Shown here: in pieces, positions 18,486 to 25,242 of the stretch
Layout of the letters: each line of letters starts with the position of its first letter
Numbering within the stretch: position 1 is the first letter of the stretch
Origin: Microbacterium neungamense
GTDB taxonomy: Bacteria > Actinomycetota > Actinomycetes > Actinomycetales > Microbacteriaceae
DNA: 64,000 nt
Direction of reading: 5' to 3'
Assembly: GCF_024971095.1 (NCBI RefSeq)
Contig: NZ_CP069717.1
Span: forward strand, 2,356,001-2,420,000
Notes under the pieces: model-generated
The model's input: only the letters and a program-made list of their open reading frames with translations
Databases searched by the model: none
What the model was told of the DNA's origin: nothing
Program-made: the position numbers and the translations under genes

Positions 18486-19970
18486 TCAGTCCCAGAGCAG
18501 GGCGTGCCGCAGGCGGTCGGCCTCGGCGACCGCGTCCGGCACCACCTGCGCCAGCCCGGTGCCGGCGAGCCAGGCCCCGACCGCGGCGAGGCCGGGCGTG
18601 CGCCGGATCGCGTCGCGCGCGGCGTCCCGCCGTTCCGCGGCGCCGATCAGCGAGGACGGCTGCGCCTGCACGAACCGGGCGCGGTGGCCGGCGCGCAGCT
18701 GCGAAGGCTCGAGCGGGACGCCGAGCATGGCGGATGCCTCGGCGAGGGCGAGCCGAGCGGCCTCCGCGTCGTCGAGTGCGGCGGTCGCCGCCGGCTCTCC
18801 CTGGCTGCCGAAGGAGACCCGGACCACGTGCCGCCCGGCCGCGGCCTCCCGCAGCCAGCCCCACTTCGCCGTCGAGTGCGTGAGCGCCTTGGCGGCGCGG
18901 CTGCCGGGCACGGTGAGCACGCCGCTGCCGCGGGGCGCGGCGTCGAGGGTGGCGGCGTCGAGCAGGAGCGTGACGATCTCGATCTCCGGCGCCGCGCCGG
19001 GGGCGCCGAGGGTCGCGATCCCGTCCAGGAGGGCTCGCGCCGCCGGTTCCGGCACGGCGAGGATCACGCCGGTGGCGCGCAGCGCCTCGGCGGCGGCCCC
19101 CAGCGGCTCGCAGGCGTCCGCATCCGCATCCGTCGACGCCTCGTCGACGTCGACGATCCATACGCCGCCCTCGCGCCGCAGCGCGGTCGCGCGCACGCCG
19201 GTGCGGATGCCGGCGCCGTAGGTCTCGAGGTCTGCGCGGAGGGCGTCCACGAGCCGACCCATGCCGCCGTGGAGCCCCTGCACCGCGGAGCCGGGCGCCG
19301 TGCGCGCCTTCTGCTCCTCGCGGAGGACGGCGACCGCACCGGAGAGGGAGCCGACGCGGGTGAGCGCGGCGTTCAGGCCGGGGATCGCGACGTCCACATC
19401 GACGTCGTCCGGGTGCGCGGAGTAGACGCCCGCCGTCACCGGGGCGACGAGCCGGTCCAGGACGCGTGCGCCCATCCGGGAGCGGACCAACCTGCCCAGG
19501 CTGTGCTCGTGGCCGATGGTCAGCGGCGGCCGCAGCCGGTCGAGGTACGCGCGCCACGCGCCGCGCCAGCCGATGATGCGGCGGACGTCGTCGGCGAACG
19601 GATTCGCCAGGATGCCCAGCATCCCGCCGACCGGCAGCGGAGCATCCGCGGCATCCGGGATGCCGGTCAGCCACGCGCCGCCGCCCTCGGGCGACACGAT
19701 CGCCTCGCCGAGTCCGAGCTCCTCGACGAGCCGGCGCACGTGGCCGCCCCGGGTGGCGAAGCTCTCGGCCCCGGCGTCCACGACCAGCCCGTCCAGCGTC
19801 GCGCTGCGCACGGCTCCGCCCAGCCGCTCCTCCGCCTCGAGCACGGTCACCGGCATCCCGACCTTGGCGCACTCGCGGGCGGCGACGAGTCCGCCGATGC
19901 CGCCGCCGATCACGACGACGTGCTGCTGTGCGGCGCGGGCGGCGAGTTCGGCGGGATGCTCAGCGGTCAT
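18486..19970 (-). CDS. hemY: Coproporphyrinogen III oxidase / protoporphyrinogen oxidase type, FAD-dependent
   Basis: FAD flavoprotein that oxidises coproporphyrinogen III to coproporphyrin III in the Gram-positive pathway (also called HemG or CgoX). 494 residues, with the dinucleotide fold VVVIGGGIGGLVAARE (18-33), LEAEERLGGAVRS (44-56), DAGAESFATR and a C-terminal FAD motif around GAWLAGTGLAQVV (475-487). The presence of hemQ next door indicates coproporphyrinogen rather than protoporphyrinogen as substrate. It starts 21 bases after the hemE stop, with GGAG upstream. Confidence 0.93.
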   Translation of the reverse strand: MTAEHPAELAARAAQQHVVVIGGGIGGLVAARECAKVGMPVTVLEAEERLGGAVRSATLDGLVVDAGAESFATRGGHVRRLVEELGLGEAIVSPEGGGAWLTGIPDAADAPLPVGGMLGILANPFADDVRRIIGWRGAWRAYLDRLRPPLTIGHEHSLGRLVRSRMGARVLDRLVAPVTAGVYSAHPDDVDVDVAIPGLNAALTRVGSLSGAVAVLREEQKARTAPGSAVQGLHGGMGRLVDALRADLETYGAGIRTGVRATALRREGGVWIVDVDEASTDADADACEPLGAAAEALRATGVILAVPEPAARALLDGIATLGAPGAAPEIEIVTLLLDAATLDAAPRGSGVLTVPGSRAAKALTHSTAKWGWLREAAAGRHVVRVSFGSQGEPAATAALDDAEAARLALAEASAMLGVPLEPSQLRAGHRARFVQAQPSSLIGAAERRDAARDAIRRTPGLAAVGAWLAGTGLAQVVPDAVAEADRLRHALLWD

Positions 19971-19991
19971 GGTGACTCCAGGTCGGCGCGG

Positions 19992-20999
19992 TCAGGCGTG
20001 GGCGAGCTCCACGATCCGCGTCAGCTGATCGGGGTCGGTCTCCGGGGGCACGCCGTGACCGAGGTTGAGGATGTGCCCCTTCGCGGAGCGGCCGCGTGCG
20101 ATGACGTCGCGGACGTGCGCCTCGAGCACCGGCCACGGCGCCTGCAGCAGGGCGGGGTCGATGTTGCCCTGCACGGCGGTGTCGGGGCCGAGGATGCGGA
20201 TCGCCTCGTCCAGCGGCATCCGCCAGTCCACGCCCACGGCGGAGGCGACGCCCTCCAGCCGCATGTCGGCGAGGAACGGTCCCGTGCCGACGCCGAAGTG
20301 GATGGTCGGCAGACCGATGCCGTCGAGCGCCGCGCGCGAGTGCGGGGCGACGAAGGCGCGGTAGTCCGCCGGGCTGAGCGAGCCGGCCCAGGAGTCGAAG
20401 AGCTGCACGACGGATGCCCCCGCGTCGCGCTGGATCTCCAGGAAGCGGCGCGAGATGCGCGAGAGCCAGCCGGCCAGGCGGTTCCACGACGCGGGGTCGG
20501 CGCGCATCATGGCGCGGGCGCGGAGGTGCTCCTTCGACGGCCCGCCCTCGACGAGGTAGGCGGCGAGGGTGAACGGGGCGCCGGCGAAGCCGATCAGCGG
20601 GGTGTCGCCCAGCTCCGCGCAGGTGATCCGCACCGCCTCCGCGATGGCGGTGCCGTCGAGATCAGCCGGGTCGATCGCGGTGATGCGGTCGACGTCCTCG
20701 GCGGTGCGCACGGGACTCGCGAACACCGGCCCGCGCCCGGGCTCGATCTCGACCTCCACGCCGGCCAGCCGCAGCGGGATGACGATGTCGCTGAAGAACA
20801 CGGCCGCGTCGACCCCGTGGCGGCGCACCGGCTGCAGGGTGATCTCGGCCGCCAGGTCGGGGGTCAGGCACGCGTCCAGCATCCGGGTGCCGACGCGCAG
20901 CTCGCGGTACTCGGGAAGGGAGCGTCCCGCCTGTCGCATGAACCAGACGGGAGTGCGCTCCGGGGTCTCGCCGGCGAGCGCGCGCAGCAGGTCAGTCAT
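19992..20999 (-). CDS. hemE: Uroporphyrinogen decarboxylase
   Basis: Decarboxylates the four acetate side chains of uroporphyrinogen III to coproporphyrinogen III. The 335 residues begin [20 protein letters not shown] and contain [14 protein letters not shown], the family signature, then [16 protein letters not shown] with the catalytic aspartate region, and [17 protein letters not shown]. The ATG at 20999 has AAAGGA 8 bases upstream; an ATG at 21008 lies too close to that site. First gene of hemE-hemY, divergent from hemA. Confidence 0.96.
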   Translation of the reverse strand: MTDLLRALAGETPERTPVWFMRQAGRSLPEYRELRVGTRMLDACLTPDLAAEITLQPVRRHGVDAAVFFSDIVIPLRLAGVEVEIEPGRGPVFASPVRTAEDVDRITAIDPADLDGTAIAEAVRITCAELGDTPLIGFAGAPFTLAAYLVEGGPSKEHLRARAMMRADPASWNRLAGWLSRISRRFLEIQRDAGASVVQLFDSWAGSLSPADYRAFVAPHSRAALDGIGLPTIHFGVGTGPFLADMRLEGVASAVGVDWRMPLDEAIRILGPDTAVQGNIDPALLQAPWPVLEAHVRDVIARGRSAKGHILNLGHGVPPETDPDQLTRIVELAHA

Positions 21000-21052
21000 G
21001 CGCACCATCCTTTCACCGGCTTGCTATGCATCCGCCCAGCCGCGGGCCAGCC

Positions 21053-21099
21053 TGGTTAGGCCTCCCTTAGAGGCCGTGATCAGCGGCAGCGCGTAGAAT
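21053..21099 (+). promoter_or_regulatory. hemA promoter and possible DtxR/IdeR-like box
   Basis: TAGAAT (21094-21099) lies 6 bases before the hemA GTG, a leaderless promoter. About 25 bases further up, TGGTTAGGCCTCCCTTA (21053-21069) matches the central part of the actinobacterial iron-box consensus AGGTTAGGCTAACCTAA at roughly 12-13 of 17 positions. It lies in the 100-base hemE/hemA gap and could serve both. The promoter call is stronger than the box. Confidence 0.4.
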
Positions 21100-21105
21100 C
21101 GACGC

Positions 21106-22401
21106 GTGCTGCTCTGCGTCACGGCGAGTCACAAGACCGCGTCTTTCGACCTGCTCGAACGCCTCAGCCGCCACCCCGAGACCGTCGCCCCGACCCTGAT
21201 CGAGGCCGGTGCGCAGGGGGCTGTCGTCCTCGCCACCTGCAACCGCTTCGAAGCCTACGTCGAGACCGACGACGCCGAGGCGATCGGATCGGAGGCGCTG
21301 CTGGAGGCCGTCGCGCAGGCCACCGGCGTGCCCGCGGACGACCTCGACGGCGCGTACCGCATCATCCGCGACCGCCGCGTCCCGGAACACCTGTTCGCCG
21401 TGGCATCCGGTCTCGAGTCCGTCGTGTCCGGTGAGGGCGAGATCGCCGGGCAGGTGCGCCGTGCGCTCACCTCGGCCCGCAAGAAGGGCACCACCTCCCC
21501 CGAGCTCGAGCGCCTGTTCCAGCGCGCCAGCGAGGCGCAGCGGAAGGTGAAGAACGTCACCGCGCTGCACCGCGCCGGACGCTCCCTGGTGCGTCTCGCG
21601 CTGGAGCTGGCCGACAGCCGCATCGCCGACTGGTCCGCCGAGCGCGTGCTGCTCGTGGGCACGGGGGCGTACGCGGCGGTCACCCTCGCCACGCTCCGCG
21701 AGCGCGGAGCCGTGGACATCTCGGTGCACTCCCCGTCCGGTCGGGCCGCCGTGTTCGCGAAGAAGCACGGCATCCGCGCGATCACCGCGGAGGAGTACCC
21801 CGCCGTCGCCCGTCACTCCACGCTGCTCATCACCTGCACCGGCGCCACCGAGCCGGTGCTCGGGCCGGAGCAGCTGCGGCGCCCGGCCGCCGTCGGCGGC
21901 GGATGCCCGGTGCACGCCGCGACCGGTTCCGGTTCCGGCGCGCAGCTGGTGATCGACCTGGGCATGCCCCGCAACGTCGACCCCGCGGTCGCGCAGCTCG
22001 AGGGCGTCGCGCTGCTCGACCTGGAGACGATCCGCCTGCACGCGCCGCTCGAGGAGCTGCAGGCGACGGATGCCGCGCGCACCGTCGTCCGCGAGGCGGC
22101 CGAGAAGTTCCACATCGTCGGATCCCGACAGAGCGTGACCCCGGCCGTGGTCGCGCTGCGCACGCACATCTTCGGTCTGCTCGAGGCGGAGATCGAGCGC
22201 GCCCGCCGCCGCGGCGACGAGGACGGCCGGGTCGAGCAGGCCATGCGCCACCTCGCCGGCGTCCTGCTGCACACTCCGACCTCCCGCGCGCACGAGCTCG
22301 CCGCCGAGGGCCGCGCGGACGAGTTCGTCGCCGCCCTCGAGACGCTGTACGGCCTGACGCCCGAGGCGGATGCCGCGGGCGAGACCTCCGCGACGGCGTA
22401 G
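21106..22401 (+). CDS. hemA: Glutamyl-tRNA reductase
   Basis: First committed step of the C5 pathway: reduces glutamyl-tRNA to glutamate-1-semialdehyde with NADPH. 431 residues with the catalytic cysteine in VLATCNRFEAYV (C45), the SGLESVVSGEGEIAGQVR region (about 105-122) and an NADPH-binding VLLVGTGAYAAVT segment (about 182-194). The dimerisation helix bundle follows near the C-terminus. The GTG at 21106 is fixed by TAGAAT 6 bases upstream. It is transcribed away from hemE-hemY and followed by a palindromic repeat pair. Confidence 0.96.
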   Translation: MLLCVTASHKTASFDLLERLSRHPETVAPTLIEAGAQGAVVLATCNRFEAYVETDDAEAIGSEALLEAVAQATGVPADDLDGAYRIIRDRRVPEHLFAVASGLESVVSGEGEIAGQVRRALTSARKKGTTSPELERLFQRASEAQRKVKNVTALHRAGRSLVRLALELADSRIADWSAERVLLVGTGAYAAVTLATLRERGAVDISVHSPSGRAAVFAKKHGIRAITAEEYPAVARHSTLLITCTGATEPVLGPEQLRRPAAVGGGCPVHAATGSGSGAQLVIDLGMPRNVDPAVAQLEGVALLDLETIRLHAPLEELQATDAARTVVREAAEKFHIVGSRQSVTPAVVALRTHIFGLLEAEIERARRRGDEDGRVEQAMRHLAGVLLHTPTSRAHELAAEGRADEFVAALETLYGLTPEADAAGETSATA

Positions 22402-22434
22402 GTCCCCGGCGTCGCAGACGCGCGGGGTGTCGGC

Positions 22435-22567
22435 GCCGGCGGGAGAAGAACGCACCTCCCCGGCCCGTCCGCGATGCGTAAAGCTCCCCGCGCCGCAGCA
22501 TCCGTCCGCCGCCGGGAGAAAACCGCACCCTCCGCACCCTCACGGGATGCGGAAAGCTCCCCGCGGC
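22435..22567. repeat. Tandem pair of intergenic palindromic repeats, site 2
   Basis: Two units (22435-22495 and 22508-22567) of the same family as at 8170-8312. Each has a left arm GCCGnCGGGAGAA followed by CGCACC, and a right arm GATGCGnAAAGCTCCCCGCG. They lie just after hemA and directly before the duplicated gene start that borders the ATPase island. The 447-base gap between hemA and the ATPase gene is otherwise taken up by that duplication and the ATPase leader. Confidence 0.75.
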
Positions 22568-22612
22568 CCGGCCGCGACGAAGCCGCGCTCCGCGGATCAC
22601 GACAGCCGGCGC

Positions 22613-22720
22613 CAGACCGGAGGCATGGCCCTTCACATCACCGGAGGCACCGCGCCGACGACTTGCTGACCAGCAACCCGCTGGCGCTGCTGGTGGGGAT
22701 GCTGCTCGTCCAGCAGGTGC
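22613..22720 (+). repeat. Left direct repeat: decayed 5' end of the HhH-GPD gene
   Basis: This 108-base stretch copies 24270-24378, i.e. the promoter (CAGACC for CAGACT), the GGAGGC spacer, the start codon and the first 32 or so codons of the HhH-GPD gene, at roughly 93% identity. One base is missing near 22655 relative to the right copy, so the frame is broken. It marks the left edge of the ATPase insertion. Confidence 0.9.
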
Positions 22721-22836
22721 GCTGGCCATTGCTAGCTGCTATTGACATACGCGTTCCCTCGACGCAGCAGAACTGCCTCCGGTTTCAAAGCGAGCTCTAT
22801 TCGGCCAGGCAGCGCGTCGGTGTCGTAGACCACAGC

Positions 22837-22842
22837 TATCAT
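22837..22842 (+). promoter_or_regulatory. -10 element of the island ATPase gene
   Basis: TATCAT lies 7 bases before the ATG at 22850, with no Shine-Dalgarno between, so the transcript is probably leaderless. No clear -35 is found 16-18 bases upstream. Confidence 0.5.
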
Positions 22843-22849
22843 CTGGATC

Positions 22850-24124
22850 ATGCCGCTTAGCCCCGACGACGTATTCATTCCCGGTGGACTTCCGCACGAA
22901 ACTTATGTGTCTCGTGATCACCTCCGGCTTGAGGAGGACCTAGGCCGTTGGCTCGAGCGCCGTCAGAAGCCGCTCCTATCTGTGTCAGGCCCGACCAAGT
23001 CCGGCAAGACAGTGCTTCTCAAAAGGACCATTCCCGATGCGATGTGGCTGTCGGGCGGAGCGATCGACACTGCAGATGACTTCTGGGCAAGTGTCTGTGA
23101 CGAGCTTGAAGTGTTCACTGAGCACCACCTCAACGTCACTACTGCTCACAGCACCGGAGCGGAGGTTGCGGGTGGAGCCAATGCTGCAGTGGTCTCGCTG
23201 TCAGGTACGGGTCGCGTCGAGAACACTCTCGACAAGGGCATCTCCCGTGGCCGCAAGGCTAACTCCCGTTCCGTTGCAAGGAAGGCGCTTGGTGAAAGAC
23301 GGCCCGTCGTCATCATTGACGACTTCCACTACATCGATGCCGAGCAGCAACTCCTGATCGTCCGTGGACTCAAGGATCTGATCTTCGATGGACTTGCGGT
23401 CGTGGTAGCCGCAGTTCCGCATCGCGCGTACGACGTGGTGCGCGTCGAGAAGGAAATGACCGGCCGAGTAGAGCCACTCCCTGTTGCGCAGTGGGAGGAG
23501 CAGGACCTGGCGTTGATCGCTACCCAGGGTTTCCAGGCACTTGGGGTCACTGTGTCACCCGATATTGTCTCCCGCCTCGTGGCCGAGAGCTTTGGAAGCC
23601 CCCACCTGATGCAGACGCATTGCCTGAATCTGAGCATCGCAAATCGACAGGGTCGCATACTTAGCGAGGTGTTCGTGGAGCCCGACTGGCGGGAGTTCTT
23701 CGAGAAGCAGGCGTCCGCGACTTCGAAGTCGGCGTTCGATCTGCTGAAGACGGGCCCTCGTACACGCACTGACCGCATGGTCAGAAGTCTGAAGTCTGGC
23801 ATCCAGACGGATATTTATGGCGCTGTGCTGGCGGCGATTGAGAACACAGGACCCCGGACGACGCTCGGCTATGACGACATCCGTGCCTCGTTGCGCGAAA
23901 TCCTTAATTCGGAACTGCCCCAGCGGCACGAGATTACGAATGTTCTCGAGCAGATGACCTCGATCGCGAAGGACAAGATCGAAGGAGAGCCCGTTCTTGA
24001 GTACGATGCCGAGTACTCGACGCTTCACCTCGCCGACCCGTTCTTTGCATACTACCTTCGCTGGGCCCCGCCAGGACTAAAGAACATCGCCGTGACCCGG
24101 TCGAACGGGAGTGCTTCAACTTAG
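22850..24124 (+). CDS. P-loop ATPase of unknown function (single-gene island)
   Basis: 424 residues. A short N-terminal region (DVFIPGGLPHETYVSRDHL, about 7-24) leads to Walker A GPTKSGKT (47-54) and Walker B VVIIDDFHYID (153-163), the arrangement of AAA/STAND-type ATPases such as the Orc/Cdc6-like group. Residues about 195-265 look like an ATPase lid; 300-400 like a winged-helix or helical domain, containing LEYDAEYSTLHLADPFFAYY near the end. No transmembrane segment or known effector domain is visible. It is alone in the insertion, with atypical codon use. Such stand-alone ATPases often sit in variable or defence islands, but a defence role here is inference only. Confidence 0.82.
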   Translation: MPLSPDDVFIPGGLPHETYVSRDHLRLEEDLGRWLERRQKPLLSVSGPTKSGKTVLLKRTIPDAMWLSGGAIDTADDFWASVCDELEVFTEHHLNVTTAHSTGAEVAGGANAAVVSLSGTGRVENTLDKGISRGRKANSRSVARKALGERRPVVIIDDFHYIDAEQQLLIVRGLKDLIFDGLAVVVAAVPHRAYDVVRVEKEMTGRVEPLPVAQWEEQDLALIATQGFQALGVTVSPDIVSRLVAESFGSPHLMQTHCLNLSIANRQGRILSEVFVEPDWREFFEKQASATSKSAFDLLKTGPRTRTDRMVRSLKSGIQTDIYGAVLAAIENTGPRTTLGYDDIRASLREILNSELPQRHEITNVLEQMTSIAKDKIEGEPVLEYDAEYSTLHLADPFFAYYLRWAPPGLKNIAVTRSNGSAST

Positions 24125-24136
24125 CCGTTGCGCTAC

Positions 24137-24265
24137 TTAATAGCGGCCGTCTCTGTCCATCTGGATGTCTCCGGTTGCGACGATGCCCTCGGCAGTGAGC
24201 AGCGTCGAGCGCATCTGAGGGTGTGAGTTATCAAATACAGCACTTTCGGCGGTCGACCATGCGCG
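24137..24265 (-). pseudogene. C-terminal gene remnant inside the island
   Basis: An open frame on the minus strand reads STAESAVFDNSHPQMRSTLL (from about 24252 down) and ends at a TAA (24137-24139). It has no start of its own and stops abruptly where the right direct repeat begins. A VFDNS motif near the C-terminus is common in P-loop kinases of the zeta-toxin/AAA_33 type, so it may be the tail of such a gene; that is a weak resemblance over about 40 residues. Confidence 0.4.
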
Positions 24266-24269
24266 ATGT

Positions 24270-24378
24270 CAGACTGGAGGCATGGCCCTTCACATCACCG
24301 GAGACACCGCCGCCGACGACCTGCTGACCACCAACCCGCTGGCGCTGCTGGTGGGGATGCTGCTCGACCAGCAGGTGC
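24270..24378 (+). repeat. Right direct repeat: intact 5' end of the HhH-GPD gene
   Basis: Second copy of the duplicated segment, holding the functional promoter (CAGACT 24270-24275, 6 bases before the ATG) and the first 32 codons of the complete HhH-GPD gene. Because the intact copy lies inside the repeat at the right edge, the insertion restored a working target gene. Confidence 0.9.
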
Positions 24379-24854
24379 CCATGGAGACCGCGTTCGCCGG
24401 ACCGCTCAAGATCCAGCAGCGCACGGGCGCTGCGGATGCCGCTGCGATCGCCGGCATGGACCCGGATGCCTTCCTCGAGGCGTTCAGGCAGACCCCGTCG
24501 GTGCACCGCTTCCCCGGTTCGATGGCCGCCCGCGTGCAGACCCTGTGCCAGACCATCGTCGACGAATGGGGCGGGAACGCGGCCGCGATCTGGACCGAGG
24601 GCGACCCGGACGGCCCCGAGGTGCTCCGCCGCCTGAAGGCCCTCCCCGGGTTCGGCGAGCAGAAGGCGAAGATCTTCCTGGCGCTGCTGGGCAAGCAGTA
24701 CGGCTACACGGGTGAAGGCTGGCGCGAAGCATCCGCTCCCTACGGCGAGGAGGGCTCGTTCCGCAGCGTCGCCGACATCGTCTCCCCGGAGTCGCTCGCC
24801 AAGGTGCGCGAGCACAAGAAGGCGATGAAGGCCGCCGCCAAGACGGCGAAGTGA
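24282..24854 (+). CDS. HhH-GPD-type base-excision DNA repair protein
   Basis: 190-residue helix-hairpin-helix DNA glycosylase-like protein, widespread in actinobacteria and often mislabelled HesB. It starts MALHITGDTAADDLL; the helix-hairpin-helix is LKALPGFGEQKAKIFLALLG (about 117-136), with a Lys-rich C-terminus. The catalytic lysine/aspartate signature of Nth/MutY enzymes and the FeS cysteines are not evident, so the lesion it acts on is unknown. CAGACT 6 bases before the ATG gives a leaderless promoter. Its first 100 bases are duplicated at 22613-22720. Confidence 0.85.
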   Translation: MALHITGDTAADDLLTTNPLALLVGMLLDQQVPMETAFAGPLKIQQRTGAADAAAIAGMDPDAFLEAFRQTPSVHRFPGSMAARVQTLCQTIVDEWGGNAAAIWTEGDPDGPEVLRRLKALPGFGEQKAKIFLALLGKQYGYTGEGWREASAPYGEEGSFRSVADIVSPESLAKVREHKKAMKAAAKTAK

Positions 24855-24903
24855 CGTCGAGCCCGGCGGTGTCGGATGCCTGGCCGGACGCCTGCGCCTT
24901 CGA

Positions 24904-24944
24904 GAGCGGGTCGGTCTCGGTGACCGCCTGAGACCGACCCGCTC
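24904..24944. terminator. Strong bidirectional terminator hairpin
   Basis: A perfect 15-base stem, GAGCGGGTCGGTCTC (24904-24918) and its complement (24930-24944), with an 11-base loop. It lies between the convergent HhH-GPD gene and the sugar-locus remnants and can serve both strands. Confidence 0.85.
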
Positions 24945-24952
24945 GAACCCGT

Positions 24953-25148
24953 TCAGCCGTCGTGGACGGTCGCGAGACCGGTGAGCGGCTCGGTGATCGC
25001 CGACAGGTACGCCGAGTGATCGGCCGAGGTGAGGTTGTACGTCACGTACACGCCGTACCCCTGGTGCTTCGTGTGCACCGCGAGCTGGCCGGCGAGCTTC
25101 TGCGAGGTGGCGGTGAGATCGGCCGCCGCAGCGCCGAGCTGCTCCTAG
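24953..25148 (-). pseudogene. C-terminal remnant of a probable GH18 endo-beta-N-acetylglucosaminidase
   Basis: About 64 codons ending at TGA 24953-24955, reading KLAGQLAVHTKHQGYGVYVT and then YNLTSADHSAYLSAITEPLTG. The GYGVYVTYNL...DHSAYLSAIT pattern resembles the C-terminal end of EndoH-type GH18 enzymes, which cut the GlcNAc-GlcNAc core of N-glycans. It has no start; its 5' side is fused to the first codons of a sugar permease. The family guess rests on a short segment but suits the mannosidase neighbours. Confidence 0.5.
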
Positions 25149-25210
25149 CACCCACAGGACGGCGGGCCCGACGAGAAGCCAGGGCGTGTACCAACGATGC
25201 GATCGCATGA
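25149..25210 (-). pseudogene. 5' remnant of a sugar ABC transporter permease
   Basis: ATG at 25210, with AAGGAG 8 bases upstream, encodes MRSHRWYTPWLLVGPAVLWV, a typical start of a MalF/UgpA-type permease (basic N-terminus, then the first membrane helix), before the sequence jumps into the endoglycosidase remnant. It lies 32 bases after the binding-protein stop, where the first permease of such operons belongs. The rest of the permease and any second permease are absent. Confidence 0.7.
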
Positions 25211-25242
25211 TCAGGCTCCTTGTGGGTGCTGGTGTCCGGGGA

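Larger units (their letters stand above)
22721..24269. mobile_element. 1.55-kb insertion (island) carrying one ATPase gene
   Basis: DNA between the two copies of the HhH-GPD gene start. It is visibly less GC-rich than the surroundings, uses codons rare elsewhere in the window (ATA, CTT, TCT, AAA, TTA), and has almost no GGATGC/GCATCC motifs. It holds one ATPase gene and a minus-strand gene remnant. No integrase, transposase or terminal inverted repeats are seen, so it is not a standard insertion sequence; the boundaries are defined only by the direct repeats. Confidence 0.7.

Noticed and set aside
22732..22842. 36-codon minus-strand frame divergent from the island ATPase gene
   Set aside because: It overlaps the ATPase -10 element, has no Shine-Dalgarno or promoter of its own, and matches nothing I recognise. 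Kept only as a possibility.
22721..24269. Insertion sequence or transposon
   Set aside because: No transposase, no terminal inverted repeats and no short target duplication; the flanking repeats are copies of a host gene start.
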